11,853 bases of DNA from DATKYV01 sp035528275 (GTDB lineage Bacteria; Acidobacteriota; Terriglobia; UBA7540): contig DATKYV010000098.1 in the NCBI GenBank assembly GCA_035528275.1, positions 1-11,853 of the forward strand. Reading direction: 5' to 3'. The notes under the pieces were generated by a model. It did not search any database. It saw nothing but the letters and a program-made list of their open reading frames with translations, and was not told the origin of the DNA. Positions 1 to 6,415 of this stretch are shown here, in pieces. The translations under genes and the position numbers were made by a program. The stretch's first letter is position 1, and each line of letters starts with the position of its first letter.

Positions 1-1
1 C

Positions 2-832
2 GAGCGCATCGGCTGGTACGCCGTCAACATCAACGCCAACGACGTGGCGTGCCTGGGCGCGCGCCCACGCTGGTTCCTGGCCACGCTCTTGCTGCCCGAG
101 AGCGGCCCAAACGCCGCGCTCGCCGAGAACATTTTTCGCGACATCCTCCGGGCGTGCCAGTCTCTTGGAGTAACCCTGTGCGGCGGCCACACGGAAATCA
201 CCTCGGGCCTCGGCCGGCCCGTCGTGGTGGGACAAATGTTGGGTTTGGTCGAGAAGCCAAAGCTCATTCGCAAGGAAAGCCAGCGACCGGGCGACCTGAT
301 TCTGCTCACCAAAGGCGTGGCGCTGGAAGGCACGGCCATTCTGGCGCGCGAGAAGGCCGGGCTTTTGTCGCGCAAGCTCGGGGCCGCATTGGTGCGCCGT
401 GCCGCGCGCCTGCTTTTCAATCCCGGCATCAGCGTTGTGCGCGAGGCCGGGATTGCAGCCCGGCAGGGAGGTGTCCACGCCCTGCACGATCCCACCGAAG
501 GCGGTTTGCTCTCCGGCCTCTATGAGCTGGCACAGGCGGGGCAAGTGGGCATGCGCGTCATCAAGGAGAGTATTCCGATCTTGCCGGAGACCCGCGCGGT
601 TGCGGAAGTCCTTGGCTTCAATCCCCTGGCGCTAATCGCCTCGGGCGCTCTGCTCGTGGTCGCGAGCCGGCGCACGGCAAACCGGACCCTTCGCGCCTTC
701 CGCCGCCGGGGGATTTCCGCCGCGGTGATCGGCGAGGTTTGCGGGGAGCGCGAAGGCATTTGGCTCCTGGAGGGCAGGAAACTGCGGCCTTTGCGACCGC
801 CGAACCGGGACGAAATCGCTCGCTTGTTGTGA
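2..832 (+). CDS. AIR synthase-related protein (PurM/HypE superfamily), 5' partial
   Basis: The reading frame is open from base 2 to the TGA at 830-832, so the gene begins outside the window; 276 residues are visible. The GTG at 44 is an internal valine codon, because the conserved N-terminal superfamily motif (NDVACLGARP, fragment residues 13-22) runs across it. GGHTEIT (residues 61-67) and HDPTEGGL (162-169) are typical of the PurM/SelD/ThiL/HypE ATP-binding fold and closest in style to HypE. True HypE ends in a Pro-Arg-Ile-Cys tail whose cysteine carries the carbamoyl/cyano ligand. This protein ends in DEIARLL with no terminal cysteine, so hydrogenase maturation is unlikely and the substrate is unknown. 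It is probably an ATP-dependent enzyme of the uncharacterised AIR-synthase-related branch. No partner genes are visible upstream. Confidence 0.85.
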   Translation, partial: ERIGWYAVNINANDVACLGARPRWFLATLLLPESGPNAALAENIFRDILRACQSLGVTLCGGHTEITSGLGRPVVVGQMLGLVEKPKLIRKESQRPGDLILLTKGVALEGTAILAREKAGLLSRKLGAALVRRAARLLFNPGISVVREAGIAARQGGVHALHDPTEGGLLSGLYELAQAGQVGMRVIKESIPILPETRAVAEVLGFNPLALIASGALLVVASRRTANRTLRAFRRRGISAAVIGEVCGEREGIWLLEGRKLRPLRPPNRDEIARLL

Positions 833-866
833 CATGGTTGCAGCAGAAAGAATTGCCGCGAGTGGA

Positions 867-896
867 TTGGCAAGATTCTTTTTTTCGTGATATATT
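867..896 (+). promoter_or_regulatory. Probable dnaA promoter
   Basis: TTGGCA at 867-872 (5 of 6 to the -35 consensus) is followed after 18 bases by TATATT at 891-896 (5 of 6 to the -10). A TG at 888-889 makes an extended -10 (TGATATATT). The spacer carries a run of seven or more T. Transcription would start near 903 and give a leader of about 200 bases before the dnaA start at 1103. This is the best promoter-like match in the 270-base gap upstream of dnaA. Confidence 0.6.
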
Positions 897-901
897 CTAC
901 C

Positions 902-914
902 TTCCAATTGGGAA
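902..914. repeat. Short palindrome at the predicted dnaA transcription start
   Basis: CCAATTGG (904-911) is a perfect 8-base palindrome. It is flanked by TT on the left and by GAA on the right, giving TTCC...GGGAA. It sits at about +1 to +12 of the predicted dnaA promoter, where an operator would be expected. Short palindromes are common by chance, so a regulatory role is only suggested by position. Confidence 0.25.
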
Positions 915-1014
915 TCATTTCGAAAGTTAGGTCGCCCTCTTCGGCACGATCCAACTCAATGGGAGCGGAGAAAGCTCGACAAACGGCACGCGACACGTCG
1001 GGACAACCGGCACC

Positions 1015-1047
1015 GGCAGGGACCAGTCTTTCGGCAGACTCCCTGCC
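1015..1047 (+). promoter_or_regulatory. Stem-loop in the dnaA leader
   Basis: GGCAGGG (1015-1021) pairs with CCCTGCC (1041-1047), and AGTCT (1025-1029) pairs with AGACT (1036-1040). Together they form 12 base pairs with a 3-base bulge (ACC, 1022-1024) and a 6-base loop (TTCGGC). No T-run follows, so it does not look like an intrinsic terminator of the upstream gene. It lies inside the predicted dnaA 5' leader, about 55 bases before the start codon, and may affect mRNA stability or translation. Confidence 0.5.
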
Positions 1048-1060
1048 TTGAGAAAGTAAT

Positions 1061-1075
1061 CCACCGCTCCGGTGG
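1061..1075 (+). promoter_or_regulatory. Second stem-loop just upstream of dnaA
   Basis: CCACCG and CGGTGG form a perfect 6-bp stem around a 3-base loop (CTC). It ends 27 bases before the dnaA ATG. The only G-rich, Shine-Dalgarno-like stretch near the start (GGTGGGAT, 1071-1078) is partly buried in this stem and lies too far from the ATG to act normally. The 25 bases between the hairpin and the start are pyrimidine-rich (TCTTCTCTCTTTT). Confidence 0.4.
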
Positions 1076-1102
1076 GATAAATCTTCTCTCTTTTGAACGC
1101 CC

Positions 1103-2425
1103 ATGAACGCCTGGCAGGAAATCCTGAACTATCTCAAACCTAAGGTGAACACTCAGAGCTACCAGACGTGGCTGCGACCCACGCGACAGAGCCACGCGGC
1201 CAAGAATACACTCTTCGTGCGCGTTCCCAACCGGGAGTTCCAAGAGTGGATCCAGGAACACTACGGCGGCGTCATCCGCGAGGCCCTGGGGAGCCTTGAC
1301 CTTGGCTTCGAGCAGGTTTCCTACGTGTTTGAGGAGGGCGCAGAGCGCAAGGGCCCGGTGAACGGCGAATCGAAAGCGCTTCAGGGGAAGCTCGACTTCG
1401 ATTCGGTCGAGCACCAGTTGAACCCGCGATACATGTTCGACACTTTTGTGGTGGGATCGTGCAACCAGTTCGCGCACGCAGCGGCGCGCGCCGTCGCTGA
1501 GGCTCCCTCGAAGATGTACAACCCGCTGTTTCTCTACGGTGGAGTGGGGCTGGGCAAAACGCATCTGATGCAGGCCGTCGGGCACATGATCAAGAAGAAC
1601 TGGAAGGACATGCGCCTGGCCTACGTCTCCTCCGAGAGATTTACGAATGAGGTCATCAATTCCCTGCGCTTCGACCGCATGGTCTCCTTTCGAGACAAGT
1701 ACCGAAACGTCGACGTCCTGCTGATCGACGACATTGAGTTCATCGGCGGCAAGGAGCGCACCCAAGAGGAGTTCTTTCATACCTTTAACACCCTCTACGA
1801 GGCGCAAAAGCAGGTGGTTATCTCCAGCGACTGCCCGCCCAAGGAAATTGCCGGCCTGGAGGAGCGCTTGCGCTCCCGCTTTGCCTGGGGGTTGACCGCC
1901 GACCTCCAGCCGCCGGACCTGGAGACCAAGATGGCGATTCTGGCCAAGAAGGCCGACGCGCAGCAGGTTACCTTGCCGGACAACGTCGCGCTCTTTGTGG
2001 CCACCAAAATCAAATCAAGCATTCGCGATCTGGAAGGAGCGTTCACGCGCCTTGTCGCCTACTCATCGCTGACGGGAACAGAGCTTTCCCTGCCCATGGC
2101 CCAGCAGGTCCTGAAGAACCTGGTGGATCTTGAAGGGCGTCGCGTATCCATCGAGCATATTCAGCGGGTTGTCTGCCAGGAATTCAGTCTGACCCTTTCG
2201 CAGCTCAAGGCCAAGAACAACAGCCGCGCCGTGGCATATCCCCGCCAGATCGCCATGTACCTTTCCAAGGAGCTCACCACCGCGTCGCTGCCGCAGATCG
2301 GGCGTGAATTCGGAGGCAAGCACCACACGACAGTCCTGCACTCGATCAATAAGATTGCGGAAGTGCGCAAGTCGGACCGAGATTTGAACAGACTTATCAA
2401 CAAGCTTAGGGACGGCCTTGAATAG
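1103..2425 (+). CDS. dnaA: Chromosomal replication initiator protein DnaA
   Basis: The 440-residue AAA+ initiator binds DnaA boxes at oriC, melts the origin and loads the replicative helicase. Domain I is at residues 1 to about 80 and opens with the usual MNAWxxIL and a TWLRPT motif. A short domain II linker follows (about 80-100). The AAA+ domain has Walker A GGVGLGKT at 146-153, Walker B LLIDDIEF at 206-213 and the RLRSRFAWGL arginine-finger region at about 255-264. The C-terminal helix-turn-helix carries FGGKHHTTVLHS at 403-414. At the position of E. coli Asp433, a base-contacting residue, this protein has His407. The ATG at 1103 is chosen because it gives the canonical N-terminus, although no Shine-Dalgarno is adjacent. 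The gene precedes dnaN and the presumed origin, as in many bacteria. Confidence 0.98.
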   Translation: MNAWQEILNYLKPKVNTQSYQTWLRPTRQSHAAKNTLFVRVPNREFQEWIQEHYGGVIREALGSLDLGFEQVSYVFEEGAERKGPVNGESKALQGKLDFDSVEHQLNPRYMFDTFVVGSCNQFAHAAARAVAEAPSKMYNPLFLYGGVGLGKTHLMQAVGHMIKKNWKDMRLAYVSSERFTNEVINSLRFDRMVSFRDKYRNVDVLLIDDIEFIGGKERTQEEFFHTFNTLYEAQKQVVISSDCPPKEIAGLEERLRSRFAWGLTADLQPPDLETKMAILAKKADAQQVTLPDNVALFVATKIKSSIRDLEGAFTRLVAYSSLTGTELSLPMAQQVLKNLVDLEGRRVSIEHIQRVVCQEFSLTLSQLKAKNNSRAVAYPRQIAMYLSKELTTASLPQIGREFGGKHHTTVLHSINKIAEVRKSDRDLNRLINKLRDGLE

Positions 2426-2429
2426 GGTT

Positions 2430-2493
2430 CCTGCGTTCTCAACCGTCGAAATCGTTGGAAAGATTGTGGATGGAACGGGGGACGCAGGTTTTT
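2430..2493 (+). terminator. Terminator-like long-loop stem after dnaA
   Basis: CCTGCGTTCTC (2430-2440) can pair with GGGGACGCAGG (2478-2488): 11 pairs, two of them G-U. Five T follow directly (2489-2493). It begins 4 bases after the dnaA stop. The 37-base loop is much longer than in typical intrinsic terminators, so termination efficiency is doubtful. The loop contains one DnaA-box-like 9-mer, and the T-run is part of another, so DnaA binding on the DNA and folding of the RNA would use the same bases. Confidence 0.35.
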
Positions 2494-2554
2494 CACAACC
2501 ACCCACAGAAAAGCAGCCGCCGTCCACAACTCCCGGGATGGTGAAGTTGAGCAA

Positions 2555-2579
2555 TGGAAAACAGTTCTCAGGTTTTCCA
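2555..2579. repeat. Inverted repeat carrying two facing DnaA-box-like cores
   Basis: TGGAAAAC (2555-2562) and GTTTTCCA (2572-2579) are perfect inverted copies separated by 9 bases. The right arm is the core of the best DnaA box in the region (TTTTCCACA, 2573-2581). The left arm is the same TTTTCCA core on the minus strand but runs into TTG instead of CA. It lies directly beside the A+T-rich stretch, where DnaA would nucleate unwinding. It could also form an 8-bp hairpin in RNA, but no T-run follows. Confidence 0.45.
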
Positions 2580-2597
2580 CAAAATCACAGGAACTAC

Positions 2598-2606
2598 TGC
2601 TAAAAT
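2598..2606 (+). promoter_or_regulatory. Extended -10 promoter element for dnaN
   Basis: TGCTAAAAT is an extended -10 with one mismatch in the hexamer (TAAAAT against TATAAT). No good -35 is seen at the usual distance, which extended -10 promoters tolerate. Transcription would start near 2613, giving a leader of about 18 bases that retains an AGGAAG Shine-Dalgarno (2616-2621). The element lies inside the A+T-rich putative unwinding region, so dnaN transcription and origin opening would compete for the same DNA. Confidence 0.45.
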
Positions 2607-2630
2607 ACTATTCTTAGGAAGTATAACCTT

Positions 2631-3746
2631 ATGGAATTCTCAGCGAAGAAGTCTGAACTCCTCAGGGAACTAAACCTTACCCAAGGCGTCGTTGAAAGAA
2701 AGACCACGATCCCCATTCTCTCCAACCTTCTCCTGGAGACAGCGGATTCGCGGCTTTGCATCAGCGCTACGGATCTGGAGTTGGGGCTGCGCTGCGGTTG
2801 TCCTGCCAAAGTCAAGAAAGAAGGGTCTGGCACGATCCCAGCTAAGCGCCTTTTGGAAATCGTCCGATCCTTGCCCGAGGCGGAGATCCGCTTCAAGGTT
2901 CTGGAAAACCATTGGGTGCAGGTTAATTGCGAGCGCTCGTCGTTCAAGCTGGTGGGGATGGCCAGGGATAATTTCCCGGTGCTTCCTTCGGTTCCCAAGG
3001 TGTTGGCCGAAGTTTCTGCGGCTGTTCTGACCAACTTGGTGCACAAGACGATATTCGCGATCTCCAATGAAGAGTCTCGATACACATTAAACGGCGCTCT
3101 ACTCCTCCTCAAGCCTGATATGGTGGCCATGGTGGCGACTGACGGTCACCGTCTGGCTCTCGTCGAGTGTGACGCCCAGGTAGCCGGGCTAGGCAATGAG
3201 TTGCGGCTTCTCATCCCCAAAAAGGCGATGGGGGAGTTGCTTCGGCTGTTGGCGGAATCAGGAGAGGATGCATCGGTTCAACTCTCCAAGGACGAGAGCC
3301 ACTTATTTTTCAGCGTTGGGGATCGCCTGCTGATTTCCAGGATGCTGACCGGGCAATTCCCCAATTATGAGGCGGTTCTGCCCCGCGAGAACAATCAAGT
3401 AGCCGAGTTGGACAAGGATTTGGTAACCAGCGCGATCCGCCGCGTTGCGCTGCTGGCGGATGAGCGTTCGCGCGCCATCCGGTTCCAGTTGGAGAAGGAC
3501 CGTTTAGAAGTCTTCTCCTCGAGCGGCGAGTATGGGGAGGCGCACGAGACGCTGGATGCGAGTTACCAGGGCGAGCCTCTTCAGATTGGATTTAACTACC
3601 AATATCTTTTGGAATTTCTCAGCGTTGTCGGCGAGGGCGGGAAGGTCCGCTTGGAACTCAAGGATGAGCAGAGCGCCGGGCAGTTTCGGCCGGTTGGTGA
3701 TGAGTCTTATCGGTATCGCTACGTGGTGATGCCCATGCGGATATAG
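2631..3746 (+). CDS. dnaN: DNA polymerase III sliding clamp, beta subunit
   Basis: This 371-residue protein is the homodimeric ring that tethers DNA polymerase III to DNA and also recruits repair polymerases and the Hda-type regulators of DnaA where these exist. It has three repeated clamp folds (about residues 1-120, 125-250 and 255-371). The N-terminus shows the family pattern around RKTTIPILSNLLLE, and SATDLELGL follows. The C-terminus ends in YVVMPMRI, the conserved tail that lines the peptide-binding cleft. Length is normal for the family. AGGAAG at 2616-2621 supports the ATG at 2631. It follows oriC and precedes gyrB with no recF between. It looks less GC-rich than gyrB and gyrA by eye; I did not compute this. 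Confidence 0.97.
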   Translation: MEFSAKKSELLRELNLTQGVVERKTTIPILSNLLLETADSRLCISATDLELGLRCGCPAKVKKEGSGTIPAKRLLEIVRSLPEAEIRFKVLENHWVQVNCERSSFKLVGMARDNFPVLPSVPKVLAEVSAAVLTNLVHKTIFAISNEESRYTLNGALLLLKPDMVAMVATDGHRLALVECDAQVAGLGNELRLLIPKKAMGELLRLLAESGEDASVQLSKDESHLFFSVGDRLLISRMLTGQFPNYEAVLPRENNQVAELDKDLVTSAIRRVALLADERSRAIRFQLEKDRLEVFSSSGEYGEAHETLDASYQGEPLQIGFNYQYLLEFLSVVGEGGKVRLELKDEQSAGQFRPVGDESYRYRYVVMPMRI

Positions 3747-3770
3747 GAAGTTTTCCGGGGGCAGATTCGT

Positions 3771-3782
3771 CCGTCGCGACGG
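3771..3782. repeat. 12-base perfect palindrome between dnaN and gyrB
   Basis: CCGTCGCGACGG is a perfect palindrome 25 bases after the dnaN stop. The 194-base gap around it also has two copies of GCGAGATT (3799-3806 and 3820-3827, 21 bases apart, two helical turns) and two copies of CAGATTCG (3762-3769 and 3807-3814). This could be an operator region for gyrB. I see no convincing -35/-10 pair in the gap; the nearest is TTGATA at 3826-3831 with a poor -10. Confidence 0.3.
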
Positions 3783-3868
3783 CTGGGCAAACCGAGGGGC
3801 GAGATTCAGATTCGAAAGCGCGAGATTGATACGGGAAGACTTCTTAGCTTCGTATTTGTTGGACTGGA

Positions 3869-3903
3869 GGCCGGCAGGCGCACGAATTGCCTGTCGGTCT
3901 TTT
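3869..3903 (+). terminator. Intrinsic terminator or gyrB leader attenuator
   Basis: GGCCGGCAGGC (3869-3879) pairs along its full length with GCCTGTCGGTC (3889-3899), including two G-U pairs, around a 9-base loop. Four T follow (3900-3903). It is the clearest intrinsic-terminator shape in the window. It would end dnaN transcription, but only 37 bases remain before gyrB and they hold no good promoter. If the gyrB promoter lies upstream of the hairpin, the structure would act as an attenuator in the gyrB leader. Confidence 0.6.
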
Positions 3904-3940
3904 GGTGTAAAGGGATCGCTGGAGAGGATTAGAGGAAAGC

Positions 3941-6370
3941 GTGGCCAAGCAAAAGGCGGTTATTAACAACGTGGCCGACGAGTCCTACGACGCCGCAAGC
4001 ATCAAGGTGCTGGGTGACCTGGAGGCGGTCCGCAAGCGCCCGGCGATGTACATCGGGTCCACCGGGCAGATGGGCCTTCACCACTTGGTGTGGGAAGTTG
4101 TGGACAATGCCGTCGACGAGGCGCTGGCGGGTTTCTGCGATAAGGTCTCGGTCACTGTTCACACCGATAATTCGGTGACGGTGATCGACAATGGGCGCGG
4201 CATTCCTGTGGGCATGCACAAGGAAGAGAAACGCTCCGCCGCCGAAGTTGTGATGACTGTGCTCCACGCGGGCGGCAAGTTCGATACAAAGAGCTACAGG
4301 GTTTCCGGGGGGCTGCATGGCGTCGGTGTCTCGGTGGTCAACGCGCTTTCCGAATCGCTCGACCTGGAAATCTGGCGCGAGGGGGATAAAGATTCGCCGC
4401 GCTACACGTGGGAGCAGTCCTACGAGCGCGGCAAGCCACTCGCCCCGCTCAAGAAAGCCGGCAAGACAGAGCGACGCGGCACCAAGGTGACCTTCCGGCC
4501 CGACCCAGAGATCTTCGACACCATCGAGTTCAACTACGACACGCTGGCCCAGCGCCTGCGCGAGATGTCCTTTCTGAACAAGGGCCTGACGATTCGCCTG
4601 AAGGACGAGAGGACCGACAAGCAGGGCGAGTTTCATTACACCGGGGGGATTGCTGAATTCATCAAGCATTTGAACCGGAATAAGGACGTCCTGCATACGA
4701 CACCTATCTACGCGGAGGCGGATCGGGAGAATGTCCAGATGGAGTTCGCGGTCCAGTACAACGACGCCTACGCAGAGACGGTCTTCTCCTTCGCCAACAA
4801 CATCAACACGGTGGACGGTGGCACGCACCTCTCCGGATTCCGCTCTGCTTTGACGCGCGCCATCAACCAGTTCGGGCAGAACCAGGGGCTCTTCAAGGAT
4901 GTGAAGGATAACCTCCAGGGAGAGGACGTGCGCGAGGGTTTGGTGGCGGTCATCAGCGTCAAGCTGCCCCAGCCCCAGTTCGAGGGCCAGACCAAGGGCA
5001 AACTCAACAGCGACATCCAGAGCACCGTGGGCAGCTTCGTCTACGAGAGGCTCATGGCGCACTTCGAAAAGAATCCCACGGTGGGGCGCAAGATCTGCGG
5101 CAAGGCCGTCGACGCCGCCCGCGCCCGCGAGGCGGCGCGCAAGGCGCGCGAGTTGACCCGGCGCAAAGGCGCACTCTATTCCGGCGGCTTGCCCGGGAAA
5201 CTGGCCGATTGCCAGGAAAAAGACCCGGAACGCTGTGAGCTCTTCCTCGTCGAGGGCGATTCGGCCGGCGGCTCGGCCAAGCAGGGACGCGACCGCCGCT
5301 ATCAGGCGATCCTCCCTCTGCGCGGCAAGATCCTGAACGTGGAGAAGGCGCGGCCCGACAAGATGCTTTCCCATGAGGAAATCCGCGCCCTCATCACCGC
5401 CCTGGGCACGGGCATCGGGAAGGATGACTTCGATGCCGCTAAGCTCCGCTACGGCAAGGTCATCATCATGACAGACGCCGATGTGGACGGGTCGCATATC
5501 CGCACACTTCTGCTGACGTTCTTTTATCGCCAGATGCCCGAGCTGGTGGAGCGAGGGCACGTCTACATCGCCCAGCCGCCCCTTTATCTCATCAAGAAGG
5601 GCAAAAACCTCAAGTACATCCGCGACGAGAAGGAGTTCCGCCGCGAGGTGATGCGGCGCGCCACCGAGGACCACGCGGTGGAAAGCGGCGAGGGGTCGAA
5701 AAAGGCTCGCCTCGCGGGCGGTGAATTGACGAACTTTCTGATGGCGCTTGCGGAGTACGTGGAGATCTTCGCCAAGCTCGAGAAGCGGGTGGGCGACGCG
5801 CGGCCCATCGCCGCCATGCTCAACGCCGAGCTCGGCAAGAAGATGGAACTTGAAGACAAGTCCAAACTCGAGCAAATCGCCGCGGAGCTGAAAGCGGCGC
5901 GCTTCAAGACGGCCATCAAGCTCGACGAGGAGCACAACCTCTACACCCTGAGCTTTTCCAACGAGACCCAGGGCGAGCAGGTCATCGACTGGGAGCTGGT
6001 TTCGACCGCCGACTACAAGCGCCTGCTCGACCTCCATCGCCGCGTCCGCGCCTTCAACCAGCCTCCCTTCGTCATCTCTTCGAACGGCAGCCAGGTGACG
6101 GTCGGAAACCCGCAGGAATTGCTCGAGCACGTGATGTCGATCGGCAAGAAGTCGTTCACCGTCCAGCGCTTCAAAGGGTTGGGGGAAATGAATCCCCACC
6201 AGCTCTGGGAAACCACCATGGACGCCGAGCAGCGCACCCTGCTCCAGGTGAGGGTTGAAGACCACGTGGAGGCCGACGAGATATTCACCGTGCTCATGGG
6301 CGACGCTGTCGAGCCCCGCCGCCAATTCATCCAGGAAAACGCCCTGGATGTGAAGAACCTCGATATCTAG
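3941..6370 (+). CDS. gyrB: DNA gyrase subunit B (long Gram-negative form)
   Basis: This is the ATPase subunit of the GyrA2B2 enzyme that introduces negative supercoils. The GHKL ATPase domain has EVVDNAVDEA with the likely general base Glu52 and Mg-binding Asn56, DNGRGIPV at 83-90, the lid GGLHGVGVSVVN ending near 134, and QTK at 350-352, whose lysine contacts the ATP phosphate. The TOPRIM domain has EGDSAGG starting at Glu438 and DADVDGS at 512-518, the catalytic Mg ligands. After QPPLYLIKKGK an extra domain of roughly 165 residues (about 560-730) precedes the conserved QRFKGLGEMNPHQLWETTM tail. This domain occurs in E. coli-type GyrB and is missing from the roughly 640-residue Gram-positive form. 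The GTG start has GAGG 5-8 bases upstream. gyrA follows after 45 bases. Confidence 0.98.
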   Translation: MAKQKAVINNVADESYDAASIKVLGDLEAVRKRPAMYIGSTGQMGLHHLVWEVVDNAVDEALAGFCDKVSVTVHTDNSVTVIDNGRGIPVGMHKEEKRSAAEVVMTVLHAGGKFDTKSYRVSGGLHGVGVSVVNALSESLDLEIWREGDKDSPRYTWEQSYERGKPLAPLKKAGKTERRGTKVTFRPDPEIFDTIEFNYDTLAQRLREMSFLNKGLTIRLKDERTDKQGEFHYTGGIAEFIKHLNRNKDVLHTTPIYAEADRENVQMEFAVQYNDAYAETVFSFANNINTVDGGTHLSGFRSALTRAINQFGQNQGLFKDVKDNLQGEDVREGLVAVISVKLPQPQFEGQTKGKLNSDIQSTVGSFVYERLMAHFEKNPTVGRKICGKAVDAARAREAARKARELTRRKGALYSGGLPGKLADCQEKDPERCELFLVEGDSAGGSAKQGRDRRYQAILPLRGKILNVEKARPDKMLSHEEIRALITALGTGIGKDDFDAAKLRYGKVIIMTDADVDGSHIRTLLLTFFYRQMPELVERGHVYIAQPPLYLIKKGKNLKYIRDEKEFRREVMRRATEDHAVESGEGSKKARLAGGELTNFLMALAEYVEIFAKLEKRVGDARPIAAMLNAELGKKMELEDKSKLEQIAAELKAARFKTAIKLDEEHNLYTLSFSNETQGEQVIDWELVSTADYKRLLDLHRRVRAFNQPPFVISSNGSQVTVGNPQELLEHVMSIGKKSFTVQRFKGLGEMNPHQLWETTMDAEQRTLLQVRVEDHVEADEIFTVLMGDAVEPRRQFIQENALDVKNLDI

Positions 6371-6415
6371 CCACGGCCCATTCCGAGGCATATCGCAGAT
6401 TGAGGAAGCGAATTC

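Larger units (their letters stand above)
2426..2630. other. oriC: Probable replication origin oriC
   Basis: This is the 205-base non-coding gap between dnaA and dnaN, a common oriC location. Matches to the TTATCCACA box: TTTTCCACA at 2573-2581 (one mismatch), CCATCCACA on the minus strand at 2465-2473 (two), TTTTTCACA at 2489-2497 (two), and weaker CCACCCACA at 2499-2507 and CCGTCCACA at 2520-2528 (three each). None is perfect. Bases 2581-2630 are 35 of 50 A+T, in contrast to the GC-rich surroundings, and are the likely unwinding element. CTACTGCTA (2594-2602) in that stretch resembles a DnaA-trio array. The call rests on position, box cluster and A+T content together; a cumulative GC-skew plot of the whole genome would be decisive. 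Confidence 0.65.

Noticed and set aside
44..832. GTG at 44 as the start of the first gene
   Set aside because: The conserved superfamily motif begins upstream of it in the same open frame, so the gene continues off the left edge.
2..832. Naming the first gene hypE
   Set aside because: The essential C-terminal cysteine tail of HypE is missing and no other hydrogenase maturation gene is visible.
520..1104. Minus-strand open frame spanning the end of the first gene and the dnaA leader
   Set aside because: It covers the dnaA promoter and stem-loops, has no family pattern and no initiation signal; chance opening.
2418..2603. 61-codon open frame in the dnaA-dnaN gap
   Set aside because: It overlaps the oriC features, has no Shine-Dalgarno and no recognisable protein pattern; open by chance.
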